From NCBI RefSeq assembly GCF_964204645.1, contig NC_134030.1:16437110-16497109 (forward strand): a DNA stretch of 60,000 bases, read 5' to 3'. The stretch comes from Tubulanus polymorphus. Lineage: Eukaryota > Nemertea > Palaeonemertea > Tubulaniformes > Tubulanidae. The translations under genes were made by a program, and so were the position numbers. This document shows, piece by piece, positions 1 to 10,055 of the stretch. Each line of letters starts with the position of its first letter. The first letter of the stretch is position 1. The notes beneath the pieces were generated by a model. The model was not told the origin of the DNA and did no database searches. It saw only the letters and a program-made list of their open reading frames with translations.

Positions 1-915
1 AGGATTTCCCCTGTGAAATCCACACCGCAGATAGCGTGCTCCAGAGACTCGCAGTGAAGGTAAAGGGGGGCTTTGAGGTGCCATGTAAGATTTTCCGATC
101 ACTTTTTTGCATGTAACACATGAACGAATGACAGATTTGACAACTTGTCGTACTCTAGGAATCCAGTATTTTTTTCGAACTACCGTCACAGTTTGATTGA
201 CTCCCTGATGGAATGACCGATTATGACTATCCCAAACGACTAACTTCGTGTATGGATCGTTTGGCGGCAATAGAATTGGAAATCGCGTCTCAGATGGAAT
301 ATGAGCATTATGAATACGACCTGCAGATCGGAGTATGCCGTCTTTCAAAAACAAACGCAATTGATTGATGATTGGATACTGCCTAGAAGGTAGGTTTTCA
401 CTGAGGCATTTTTATTTCATGGTTGTAGTGAGTATTCTGAACTGATTTTACAAGGAATAACTCAGATGCATGTAATTCCGATATTGTTAATTCGTCTGTG
501 TTTCTATGACTAATCTTTGACTTCAGACAATTGATATAACGAAAAACATACGCAGTCGTGCGTAGCAATGTGCGAAGTGAAGAAAAATGAGAAATATCAA
601 TAATAGGCTCGAGGTAGACAAATGTATCTCTGCTCAACAAAGATATCTCCGTATCATCAGAAACGGTTTCCTTTACTCCTGGATTTGAGGGCCATCTATC
701 AATAATGGTAAGCCAGCTGGGCCCTTTTAACCATAGTTGGCTTTCATTCAAAGATTGACTGTTAAAGCCCCTACTGAGAATGTCAGCCGGGTTATCTTGA
801 GATGGAACGTATTTCCATGGATTTGTACCGACCAACTCTTTGATGACTTTGAACAAAAAACAAACTTTAAATGGGATATAGGTCAGGCTGTCGACTACAG
901 TCGCCTATGGCCGTT
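1..915 (-). pseudogene. BEL/Pao retrotransposon pol fragment (RNase H end to integrase), cut by window edge
   Basis: Reading leftward on the minus strand, the first part (about 915-398) ends the RNase H region. It has the BEL/Pao hallmark WKYVPSQDNPADILSRG near 800 and then GPSWL. After a frame break near 400, the integrase zinc-binding domain follows: a SHNRSFHQG histidine pair, then CVTC near 125. The catalytic core begins at GVDFTGE near 15-30, where the first Asp is visible, in yet another frame, so a second break lies near 45-60. The rest of the integrase is beyond position 1. Integrase would insert the reverse-transcribed copy into host DNA. The breaks make it inactive. The family assignment rests on these motifs and is firm; the exact right limit is not. 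Confidence 0.85.
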
Positions 916-960
916 TCCCAGTGTGGCGACTGCAGTCGCCTACGGCAAGTTAAGGGTTAA
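885..960. repeat. Twin-palindrome segment ending at TTAA, possible transposon end
   Basis: A perfect palindrome, GGCGACTGCAGTCGCC (925-940), is preceded by an imperfect copy at about 890-905. It is followed by a short spacer and GGGTTAA, with TTAA at 957-960. The same layout occurs at 16178-16257, so this may be the right end of a piggyBac-type element or MITE. BEL coding seems to run into its left part, so the left limit is unclear. Confidence 0.35.
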
Positions 961-1558
961 ACTAACTTGTGTTGCATGATGAATTCGCCACATATCGTAA
1001 GAGTTAATAAACAAGTCAACCGTACCAGGCAGATTTTGGGAGGCAATGGGGAGATATCGAATGTACCAGTACATGTTTGGCAGGCAATGAGTTAATTTTA
1101 ATTTTATGATCGAAATGTAGGTTGATAACAGTACTATGCCTGTAGGCTACTAACTAATTTCAATCGTGCTGCAATCTTTTGCCAAACACCAATCATTGAA
1201 CTACTACCATCACTACCAAATGCTGCAAGCTTGTTTCAGATATCCAACCCATTTTCGTGACTTTGAGGATCTTTTCCGTCAGGTGTTCGCCAGTCATACA
1301 TGGAATAGTCGTAGAGATTTTATAATGGACTCCTGTGGAGTGCGTAAACAATTTCTACAAGATAAGCCATACCGATACCTCTTCTAGTCCAAGAAAGGTG
1401 ACGTCTGACAATCCATCCGGTCAGATAAATTTTCCATAGAGTATCAACTGTTCATGCACGGATATATTGGCGGTTTTATTGCAGAGTATTGCAATACACG
1501 GGGATGATTTTATCTAGGCCAGCATCCTTTAATATTTTACCTTAAACGGATGAATCAT
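961..1558. other. Unassigned stretch
   Basis: A 73-codon plus-strand open frame at 1166-1387 shows no motif that I recognise. I see no splice pattern, tRNA or tandem repeat. It is probably decayed transposon sequence between the BEL fragment and the ZNF862-like relic. Confidence 0.3.
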
Positions 1559-1846
1559 TTATATAGTTGCCATTGCCCAGTCCTTGCAAATAATATGTGC
1601 GGGAATAGGCCTATTATTGTTATATTCAACAATGCATAAAACAATCTCTTGCATAGTCTGTTCTGATTTGTATGATGTCTTGGAATTGACATTTAGCGAA
1701 TTAAGATAGTAGCATCCGATATCTTTTGCGAGGCTGAGTAGTGGCTGAAAGTTGGTGGTGAGGGGAATCTTATGTTTCATAAGCCAATACATCAATTTCA
1801 CAGCTGCACGGAATGCATTTTCTTCGACTCTGACAGCCCTAGACAA
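1559..1846 (-). pseudogene. ZNF862/C17orf113-like protein fragment
   Basis: A 95-codon open frame contains MYWLMKHKIPLTTNFQ and later TSYKSEQTMQEIV. This matches the segment after the zinc finger in the ZNF862-like (hAT-derived, DUF4371-type) family: an alpha-helical stretch with LYWLAK...TTNF, then a YLN...TSYKS motif. The zinc finger and the remaining several hundred residues are missing on both sides. The family is the same as the larger copy at 56770-58740, but the two segments do not overlap in content enough to say that one derives from the other. It is most likely a dead fragment. Assignment is by motif memory only. Confidence 0.5.
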
Positions 1847-2185
1847 CGACTAAACGATACCACTATCCTTTTTTTGATGCCGCGGTAGCTGATTCTATAT
1901 CAGTCGAAATTTGATGAAAATTAAGACAACAGATGTATTGATATCGTGCCTGGTCCTAGAAACAAGTTTTGGGCTCCTGGGGTCACAATGATGGTCAAAA
2001 TCTCATAGCAAAGAAAGGTAAAAAAAATCCAAATTTGCATAAATTTTTTTCTTTTCAGTCATTATCTGTTTTCAAGTCTCCTCCTTCACTGATTATCCTC
2101 TCCTGAGCTGAAATAAATAATTTCTGGTGGTGTTGATGAATATTGGGGGTGTTTGTGACCCCCAAAAAAATCAGACTTGTTATTT
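1847..2185. other. Unassigned stretch downstream of piggyBac relic
   Basis: No open frame or repeat stands out. It should contain the 3' end of the piggyBac element (TTAA plus terminal repeat), but I could not find a convincing terminal repeat here. Confidence 0.3.
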
Positions 2186-3665
2186 TCAATTCCTGTAATT
2201 ATTTTGTGTGTGGTACTTGTGGAAACAGTCAACATGATGGAGAGCCGGATGATCAGAACAGGTGCCGCAGTAGAATTTTGTCTGTTTTGCGGGCTCCGGT
2301 CGCATAACTCGAGCACACTTTACACGATTTCGACGATTTGACTGTACACATCAATCGATGGTACTTTCCGTTGAGCCTCTCGAGAGGGGGGCCATCAGAC
2401 GGCCGGCCTTTTGATGGTAATTCGGTATTATCTGCAGTCGGAACGAGACGCTCGACCAGACTTTCGTGAAACTTGAGCATATTAGTCGGCTTTTCCTCGT
2501 TGTTGAGCTTCCATAATATATATGCATTCGTGACACATGATTCGACGAGCCAAAAGAAGACCTTTTTCCACAATTTTACCGTTTTGCGAGAACTTTCATA
2601 GTACTTCTTGTACTGGTCATACAGATCAACATAAGGTTGATAACGCTTGGCTTTCAAACCGGTTCCCTGCGGCCGCGCATGACGACTTCAACGTGTTCAT
2701 TCCCTTTGCTATATGTGCAGATTACTGATACAATACGTGCCAGTTCAGCGCTAACGCATTTCCCTTTCGGTATGCTACGATCTCTCCACGTGGTAAGTTG
2801 CGCGAATTCTTGATAGGTAAAGGAAGCCCCCACCAATTTACCATGATCGTGCCGGTGTGATGTCATTTGCAGTCGGACAGTTTCTCCGCCAGATCAAGGC
2901 TACTGTATAGGCGGTCACAGTATATGTGGTGACCACATCTGTAATACGGTAGGACGATATCTAGGACGATTTGCAATGATTTCGTAAGACCTGGTTCGAT
3001 GACCATTTCGTTGTCTCGCCCGCAATACAAGATCGCATTGAGAAGGTACCCTGTATGGGGACATGCTAGAGTGTGGGCTAGCAGACCCCATTTAGTTGGT
3101 TTTTTAGGACAATACTGCTTGAAGGCGATACGACCCTTGAATCCAATCAAGGACTCATCCATCGATAGTTCCTGAAATGGTGTGTAATGCTCTTGGAATT
3201 TTTCGCCCAACTTATTCAACAGCGGCGTTATCTTGTGTCCGCATTCGCGAATTGCATCCTCCGGACTTGAATGACAAACATGCAACATCATATGGTACAT
3301 TATCAAAAAACGATCTCTCGGCATGGTGTCACGAAAAAATTGAACTGAATGAAACCATTTCAGGCTCCAGTACATTTGGACAGTGGGAAGAGGAACAATT
3401 CCCATTTGTAGTAAGATTCCCAGGAACCTGAGGAATTCGCTAGCATCAGTATCGTACCACTTCTTCAAACGCGAACGCCGTTTCAATTTACCAAAAACTA
3501 ATTTTTCGTTTGCGTAATGATTGATTTCATCGACGATCTCTTGTACGATTTCCTCGTTGAAAAATAGACGAAAATATTCCAGCAGATCATCACCGTTGAC
3601 GATATCTTCCATATTTGTAGGACCGGCCGGGCCCGGCAGCTTAACCCTTACAATACCACTACTGT
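2186..3665 (-). pseudogene. piggyBac-type transposase, frameshifted
   Basis: The reading starts near PGPAGPTNMEDI (about 3620). A long frame to 2863 holds the DDE_Tnp_1_7 core, with the first catalytic Asp in SMDESLIGFKGR and the second region in YCDRLYSSLDLAEKL. Two frame changes follow (near 2860 and 2657). The next frame has the third region, VDLYDQYKKYYESSRKT...NAYILWK. After another shift near 2285 comes the C-terminal cysteine-rich zinc finger, with CKVCSSYATGARK and then FYCGTC...HHVDCFHKYH, and a stop at 2186-2188. Intact members cut and paste at TTAA sites. Three shifts make this copy inactive as a protein. The upstream N-terminus is separated from the core by the foldback element at 3676-4654. 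Confidence 0.88.
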
Positions 3666-3675
3666 ATGGCATACG

Positions 3676-4654
3676 TATGGTGGCTGATAAGGGCCATGCG
3701 TAAAAAAAACAGGAATATGCAAATGAGGGCGACATTACGACAAAACTTAAACAACACGACAAAACAATAATTTTGATTTTTTTCGCCCGCGACAATTCAA
3801 TATTTTGGTTTTGTCGCCCACGACAAATCATTATTTAGGTTTTGTCGCCCGCGACAATTCATTTTTTTGGTTTAGTCGCCCACTTTATTAGCTTTTGAAT
3901 AATTAGGCCAATTAATAACGTAATAAAGACTTATGTACGGAAGCGATAAAGGGCCTCGAGTTGTTGCGTTCAAGCTCGACAAGTCGCCATATTTATGTCG
4001 ATATATGGCGATATATCGCGTCAAGTCGACATGAATATGTCGACATATCGTGACGTTTTGATGACATATTTCGTTTCACGACCATTTTCCTCGCGACAAG
4101 TCGACATATTCATGACGACTTGAAACTCAGTCGTCATATCACTGGCGTCCTCGTGAAAAATGCCCCGTGGAAAATGGTGAAAAAGCAAAATTTGTCGTGA
4201 AAACGTCACTAAATGGTGACATATTCATGTCCACTTGACGCGATATATCGCGACATGTCGACATAAATATGGCGACTTGTCGAGTTGGAACGTGACATCT
4301 CGAGGCCCCTTATCGCTTCCGTACATATGGAATGTTGGGGTTCAAGTATAATGACCCCAAATGCTGGGGCACAATAATAGTGTTCCGTACATGGTCGATG
4401 TACTAAATAGGTCATTCGCATCAATACTTTGTCACGATTGATTTGCGGCATGCGACATAACCAAAATAATGAATTGTCGTGGGCGACAAAACCAAAATAT
4501 TGAATTGTCGCGCGCAACAAAACCAAAATATTGAATTGTCCCGTGCGACCAAACCAAAATTATTGTTTTGTCGTGTTATTTTAGTTTTGTCGTAATGTCG
4601 CCCTCATTTGCATATTCGTGTTTTTTTAAAGCATGGCCCTTATCAGCCACCATA
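3676..4654. mobile_element. Foldback (palindromic) element, 979 bp, with nested inner palindrome
   Basis: The ends are TATGGTGGCTGATAAGGG and its reverse complement. The arms stay complementary for about 250 bp. Six-base direct repeats CATACG flank it (3670-3675 and 4655-4660) and look like the target duplication. Each arm holds three or so tandem units of roughly 45 bp built around GTCGCCCGCGACAATTC. A second palindrome lies inside, with ends TGTACGGAAGCGATAAAGGG at about 3934 and its complement ending near 4327, so one foldback may be nested in another. It sits just upstream of the piggyBac coding region. No ORF is credible, so it must be mobilised in trans if at all. Confidence 0.75.
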
Positions 4655-4811
4655 CATACGGTACAAATTGGCAAGCTAGCATACCAGTACCGTATGTGAT
4701 ACGGTATCGCTTGACCCTTCTGCTAGAAGGGCATATCTATCAGTATCAGCCGGTGCTGCCATCTGCATGAAAATTTGGCTGGTTGAAACGGTTCAGTAGC
4801 TCGTTTCTGAT

Positions 4812-4815
4812 GCTG
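4812..4815. repeat. Target site duplication GCTG (left)
   Basis: GCTG directly precedes the left LTR and is repeated at 14692-14695 directly after the right LTR. This marks the insertion limits of the Gypsy element. Confidence 0.8.
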
Positions 4816-5616
4816 TATTATACGGAACTTTGTTGAAAGTTGATACTGAAGAAGATATAAGATTGCTATTGTATTTGTTTATAATGATTTATTCCTCTTC
4901 GATCGGTGGCACTGTAGAGACTGATGAAATTATTATAATACAAGCAAGATAAATATAAATACAGATTGTTACATTGAATTGAACTATTATTCAGTTTAAG
5001 CGTATAATCTAAGTAATCGTAATATAGTACTAATAATAATAATAATAGTCGATGCAATATTTGTGGCAGCTATAACTTTAACTCGATTGATTGATAAATA
5101 TAAGTTTACAAAATATTATTTAACTCACCTGAAGAAGATATAAGATTGCTATTGTATTTGTTTATAATGATTTATTCCTCTTCGATCGGTGGCACTGTAG
5201 AGACTGATGAAATTATTCTAGATCAGGACTCTCTCAGTTTGGCCCTGCCCACGGGTAATTAGATTTCTAGCGCTCTGATTGGTTGTTTCAATCGAAACTA
5301 CTCAAGTTGCTAGGCAGATGAGTTGGGGCAAACTGTCATCAACAATTAACATGCTAGCTAATTGGTTATTGTCTAATAGTTCCTCATGGGTAACTTTTTG
5401 AAATAGTGTGGTGCCAACAAGTCTGAGCTGGGGAAACAAAGATAATTCAGCCATCTTGTAATAAAATGTTTATAATATATATAATTTAGTTAAGATTTGA
5501 ATCTAAAGTTATTTTGGTTCGAGTAAATGTAAAGCTTAGATTAGGCTGATGAAAATGATATGCAATATATATATGTTTGTACTATAAGAATTATTTAGGC
5601 GCAAGTTGCTATAATA
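4816..5616 (-). repeat. 3' LTR of Gypsy element
   Basis: It is 801 bp and matches 13889-14691 at about 99%. The termini are TATTATA...TATAATA, a 7-bp inverted repeat, rather than TG...CA. It contains an 89-bp direct duplication (4846-4934 and 5129-5217), each copy carrying AATAAA on the minus strand. Confidence 0.93.
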
Positions 5617-5628
5617 TACCCCTTTGCT
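5617..5628 (-). promoter_or_regulatory. Polypurine tract
   Basis: On the minus strand GCAAAGGGG precedes the 3' LTR with only TA between them. This is the expected position and composition for the plus-strand primer of reverse transcription. Confidence 0.65.
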
Positions 5629-6108
5629 GCCACAAATTTGCACCGCAAATTTTAAAATAAAGACGTAGATACAAATCCACGCACAGGTAAATAAAGTGTT
5701 TCATAGCGAGATAAATAAGATGCATCATACGACATTACGTTAAGCGATATTGAGTAAAGAATTACAATTAAAAAAGCTATGTCTTGAAGCTAAATACATA
5801 ATAAGCATTGTACAAATTAAGTTAAGTAACACATTGTTTATAAGCCAAATACATGAAGTGATAAATACACTAGAAAAATGGAGAAGTTAGCATTTGAAAG
5901 CTAGATACATGATAAGCGTCGTACAATATGAAGTAACGTCGACCATATTAATATTAAAAGTAAAAAAATGTAACATATTGTTCAGAAGCTGAATACAGTA
6001 AATGATAAATGCAATAGAAAAAATCGAGAAGTCATGTTTTCCATACGCTTTGGGAAAAATTGGGCTTCGGTGATAACGTGATAATATGCGATGCCGAGTA
6101 ATAGTGCG
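5629..6108 (-). repeat. 3' untranslated region of Gypsy element with two diverged repeat units
   Basis: This lies between the env stop and the polypurine tract. Two related units can be aligned (about 5785-5895 and 5900-6040), both with variants of AAGCTAAATACATAATAAGC, GTAACATATTGTT and ATAAATGCAATAGAAAAA. There is no coding potential. Confidence 0.5.
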
Positions 6109-8514
6109 TTAGTGAGTATATGGTGCAGGTGATGCAGGAGCGATGTTCAGCGGTTGAACGACGCCATGGTGCAGCAGTAATGCCTGGAAAGTGAAGCGTT
6201 TGTCAGCGATAATGCGTCTTGCTTTATATGCCATATAATAAGTCAGCTTTATTTTATTAGGCACTTCGATAAGGTGCGCTGCAGCTAAGTTTGAAATACG
6301 AAAGTGATGCCATTTAAAAACGATAGCAGGAGACATTACGCCCAAGACGTCTATGTCATGGATGTGCGAGAAATCGACATGCCAGTAATGTGGGCATAAT
6401 GTCAGCGAGAGGACTGGGATACGAATGCATTCGTCACCAGTAGATAGTTCGACTAAGAGCGTAGTTTTTGTGCTAGAGCTTTTGCAGCGATAGATAAGTG
6501 AAGATATAATAATAAACGCAGCGCAAACAAGCATAATAGCTGATGATGATATGTTTAGAATCAGCGTATCCGGAAGACATAGTAACGAGACATGCGAATC
6601 GCTCGGCGTTGTCGTGGGTGCCGAGTATTTGAAAACAGTCCGTGTCGCTGCAGCAAGAACACCAGAGTTTGAACCTTTCTGGATCAAAAGTAATGCAGTA
6701 GCGACCATCTGATAGCGTTTAAAAAGAAATATACAAACAAACAGTAAAAATATGTCAAGGCCGAGGGCAGCTAAGGTTAAAATGCCGTTAAAATCAGGCC
6801 ACGTGGTCCAAGTAGACAGATCACCTGTCAGTAGAGGAGAAGACAGCGAAGAATAAATTCGACGTCCATCCTTGATGGCTTGGGTAACGCGCCTAAGACT
6901 CAAGTCATCTTGTCGGTCATTAGCAAGAAGTTGAGACCTAGAATGATTGTAAACTTCAAAGTCAGGAATATGTACGGAAAGTGGCTTGTCAGATGTCGTT
7001 TCACCTGACAGTGCTGCAACTGACGGGTCATTCTCAAAAAATGCATGTAGTAGTCCAAGGTTCACAGGGTGTAGTATAGTCAGAGGCGAATCCTTGTGAC
7101 AGGAACTAGAGCGCGGGGACAAATAAAGATTATTAGCGTGGACCGAACAGAAACACGGAATTTGAATGATACAAAATTCGCAACCTTTACGAACCTCGCG
7201 TTTGTCATTCAAACAATCAATAGTTATCACGGGACTCCGGTAAACCAAAACGATGCCAGGCGACACTTCAATGAGCCGTGACGTTATGGCGTTGACTACA
7301 ACTCGGAAGTCACAAACCTCGCGTATAGCTTTGACGATGTTGTAAAGAATTGCATATGCACATGATGGTTTCAAAGATGATGTCAAAGCTAAATTGAACG
7401 GACATAGGAGTTGTTTCTTTTTCCTGCAATCGCGAATATTATCATGCGAAAGCGCAGTGTAGTACTGCCGGTCATCCGTAACGGCTATGTACGGAGGAAG
7501 ATCAAGTAATTTGGTCGCTTTAGAGTCAGATTCATTAATCGGAACTGGAAGAGATGTTATACTGAAAAGTTTGAGCGGAGACTTATACGAAGATATAGGG
7601 ATACGCAATGTGATGTATAATTGCGAAGCATTTCTGAAATATATGGGTCGAGCGTTTTCGTAATAGAAATTTGTGTCTGTCCGCACAATGTATTGGTTCT
7701 GATAGGAACGTTGCAATAAGCTCTGAAGTGACGCGAGAGCCAGTTTTAAATTTTGTGGAGAAATCAATAAAGGCGATAGTTTGTTATTGTGAAGTGTAGC
7801 AATAGATATTTTCAGTTCTTCCATTGCTATAGAAATGTCTTCTGCTTGTTGAAGTTGGCTTGCTAGTAAAGAGTCTAACTGATCAGTTGCCCTTTCTTCA
7901 TCTTGAATTTGATATTGGACATTTGATTGTAGAACTTCGATTTGGTGGAAGTTGTCTTTGATAGCTTTGAAAGCACGGTCAGTCCGTCGAGATACAAGAT
8001 TAGCGTAAGAAGAGAAATGATCGCCGTGTTGAGAAATAGCCGAAGAAAGCGAATTAGCGCGGGCAGTGAGTTTCGAAATGTGTTGAGCCAAGATGTTAAT
8101 GTCGTCCATTGTTGCTGTGCCGAAAAGACTTTTACTGAAAGACCCGATAAATGAAAGAGGTGCAGAGCGTTTTGACCGTTTTGATGGAACAGGGGCTTCT
8201 GGTATTAAGTTTTGGATTATATTGAGCGTTTCATTAATGCGGGCGCTTGTCTTTGAGCGTATCTGCATAAGCATGTAAACTGCGCGGTTTTTCAATTTAC
8301 AGTGTTGTTTTTTGGTGTCATGACAGCTGCGAATATCATAGTGCGTAACGTCCGTTGTAGGCAGTTCAATCTGGAATGTATGTGTCCAGTATTCGTTTGA
8401 CATTTCGATGTTTCCGACTTCTTTGAATATCAAGCCATAGTTCAACCGTTGAATTACTGTCGAAGATGATGTCATAGCGAATCGAGTGAATAGCAGTATC
8501 CAGAATAATGCCAT
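6109..8514 (-). CDS. env: Envelope-like protein of Gypsy element (class I fusion type)
   Basis: Uninterrupted 801-codon ORF. A hydrophobic start (residues 2-14) fits a signal peptide. A furin-type site RSKR lies at residues 113-116. It is followed by SFIGSFSKSLFGTATMDD, the hydrophobic fusion-peptide-like block seen in baculovirus F and errantivirus envelopes. A long alpha-helical, probably coiled-coil stretch follows (about 130-240). The middle is cysteine-rich with several N-glycosylation sequons. Two strongly hydrophobic segments lie near residues 575-600 and 655-680; the first is the likely membrane anchor, and the tail after it is unusually long. Known relatives mediate membrane fusion after processing; function here is inferred. 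It starts 225 bp beyond the integrase stop, so it is probably translated from a spliced RNA. Confidence 0.82.
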   Translation of the reverse strand: MALFWILLFTRFAMTSSSTVIQRLNYGLIFKEVGNIEMSNEYWTHTFQIELPTTDVTHYDIRSCHDTKKQHCKLKNRAVYMLMQIRSKTSARINETLNIIQNLIPEAPVPSKRSKRSAPLSFIGSFSKSLFGTATMDDINILAQHISKLTARANSLSSAISQHGDHFSSYANLVSRRTDRAFKAIKDNFHQIEVLQSNVQYQIQDEERATDQLDSLLASQLQQAEDISIAMEELKISIATLHNNKLSPLLISPQNLKLALASLQSLLQRSYQNQYIVRTDTNFYYENARPIYFRNASQLYITLRIPISSYKSPLKLFSITSLPVPINESDSKATKLLDLPPYIAVTDDRQYYTALSHDNIRDCRKKKQLLCPFNLALTSSLKPSCAYAILYNIVKAIREVCDFRVVVNAITSRLIEVSPGIVLVYRSPVITIDCLNDKREVRKGCEFCIIQIPCFCSVHANNLYLSPRSSSCHKDSPLTILHPVNLGLLHAFFENDPSVAALSGETTSDKPLSVHIPDFEVYNHSRSQLLANDRQDDLSLRRVTQAIKDGRRIYSSLSSPLLTGDLSTWTTWPDFNGILTLAALGLDIFLLFVCIFLFKRYQMVATALLLIQKGSNSGVLAAATRTVFKYSAPTTTPSDSHVSLLCLPDTLILNISSSAIMLVCAAFIIISSLIYRCKSSSTKTTLLVELSTGDECIRIPVLSLTLCPHYWHVDFSHIHDIDVLGVMSPAIVFKWHHFRISNLAAAHLIEVPNKIKLTYYMAYKARRIIADKRFTFQALLLHHGVVQPLNIAPASPAPYTH

Positions 8515-8738
8515 ACCACTTAGTAAGAGATCTAAAAAGATACGAGATGAGGAAGATGAGTGTGACGATTAGCCCCAGCTGTAAGGTCGTAGCACAGAGT
8601 CACTGAACCATGAATATGAAGAGCGATGAAAGTAAGTGGTGAGCTGTATCTGAATAGTACGAACGCTAGACAGCAACGAGAGTATTCGATGAAACAAGCT
8701 ATACGAAGTCGAGGTCAGGGAAATATCATGAATGAGAA
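8515..8738 (-). other. Spacer between integrase and envelope-like ORF
   Basis: Short noncoding gap between the integrase stop and the env start. A splice acceptor for a subgenomic env RNA would be expected here, but I cannot assign one with certainty. Confidence 0.4.
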
Positions 8739-10055
8739 TTACGTTGACTGTGCGTTTCGCAGCAGCGTCTTCTTGCGTTTCTTAGCTTTCCCATTGTACG
8801 AGTAATTAGCATGGAAACGCTTTTTGACGGCGTCGGGAACATCTTCATTGTCATACCAGATAGAGTTACGCACGTTTTTGACTTTGACTCTATAGCGTAA
8901 CCTCCCCAGCCTATAGTTAGCTCGAAGTATCCGGACAACGTTATCATCATTAAGTCGTGGTGGCTCATTTGGAAGAGTTTTCGGGGGTTTCGGTAGAGGT
9001 GCGTCAAGTGGTATTCTGTCATCTGGGTTGTTGTAAGGTTTAAGGCGGTTTGCGTGAACTTTAGTTTTGAGAATTGAGTTATCCGAACAGCGTTGAAGTT
9101 GGTATGTGTCGTTTTTGCAGCATTTTGATATAATGAATGGTCCGAAATGTTTAGGTTGAAGTTTCTTTGATTTGTGGCGAGTGAATGCTTTTTCCTGTAG
9201 AAGAATTTTATCGCCTTCTTTGAATTTGTGTTGTGTAGCCTTTTGGTCATACCGCGCTTTCATTTTATCCTGAGTTTCATGGAGTTGTTCTTTGATGATT
9301 TCTTTAGTGATTTTGAGCGTGTCAATGACTTGTTTGACATGTGTCTTAGCAGTAGTGTTAAGCGTTTCTTTAGGAATCAGAGCATTGTCAATGGGTCGGT
9401 TCATTTCTTTGCCAAATAAGACAGCATGTGGACTGAAGCCGGTTGACTGTGTACAAGGCGTCGCACGGAATGCCATCATAATACCCGGTAAGATAGAGGG
9501 CCAGTTTTTATGATTTTCATCGCAGTAAGCACGGAGAGATTGCGCAATCGTCGAGTTCATGCGTTCACAAGTAGCATTTGATTCAGGGTGGTAGCTGGTT
9601 GTGGTGAAATGTTTCACTTGAAATAGTTCACAAACAGCTTCTACGAGTGACGAACAGAAGTTTGCTCCACGGTCCGTGATGAGCGATCTTGGAGTGCCGT
9701 AACGTGTAAAGATTTCATTGACAAGTATTTTAGCGACTTCCTTTGAATCTTGAGTTTTCAGGGGGAAAGCCTCTGGCCATCTGGAATAGCTGTCAACTAC
9801 CAAAAGAATGTATTTAAAACCTTCCTTTGTCTCAGGAATAGGGCCTAAAATGTCTGCATGAATCCGTTGAAATGTGTTTGTGACAGGCAGTGGGTGTAGC
9901 GGTGCAGGTTTAGCTTTACGATTGGTTTTTGATGTTTGGCAAGGTCCGCAATATAGTACGTAGTTGTTAACGTCTCTGTACATATTTGGCCAGTAATATT
10001 TCAAACGAATTGCTGCGTATGTGTGATCAATGCCAAAATGACCTCCGCTATAAGG
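8739..10055 (-). pseudogene. pol (integrase): Integrase of Gypsy element, frameshifted in zinc-binding domain
   Basis: An open frame of 421 codons to 10004 begins inside the domain at KYYWPNMYRDV and continues with CGPC, the Cys pair of the HHCC zinc domain. The histidine half (GGHFGIDHT) is read in the same frame upstream to about 10050, but the preceding pol sequence enters in another frame, so a one-base shift lies near 10055. The catalytic triad is intact: HADILGP, TDRGANF and NATCERMN. The C-terminal part (about residues 340-400) has VVRILRANYRLGRLRYRVK...W...VP, reminiscent of a chromodomain. A complete enzyme would join the cDNA to host DNA. The shift should stop production of an active protein from this copy. 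Confidence 0.9.

Noticed and set aside
4866-5057. 63-codon ORF present twice (also 13939-14130)
   Set aside because: It lies inside both LTRs and is identical because the LTRs are. Composition is low-complexity and it has no motif.
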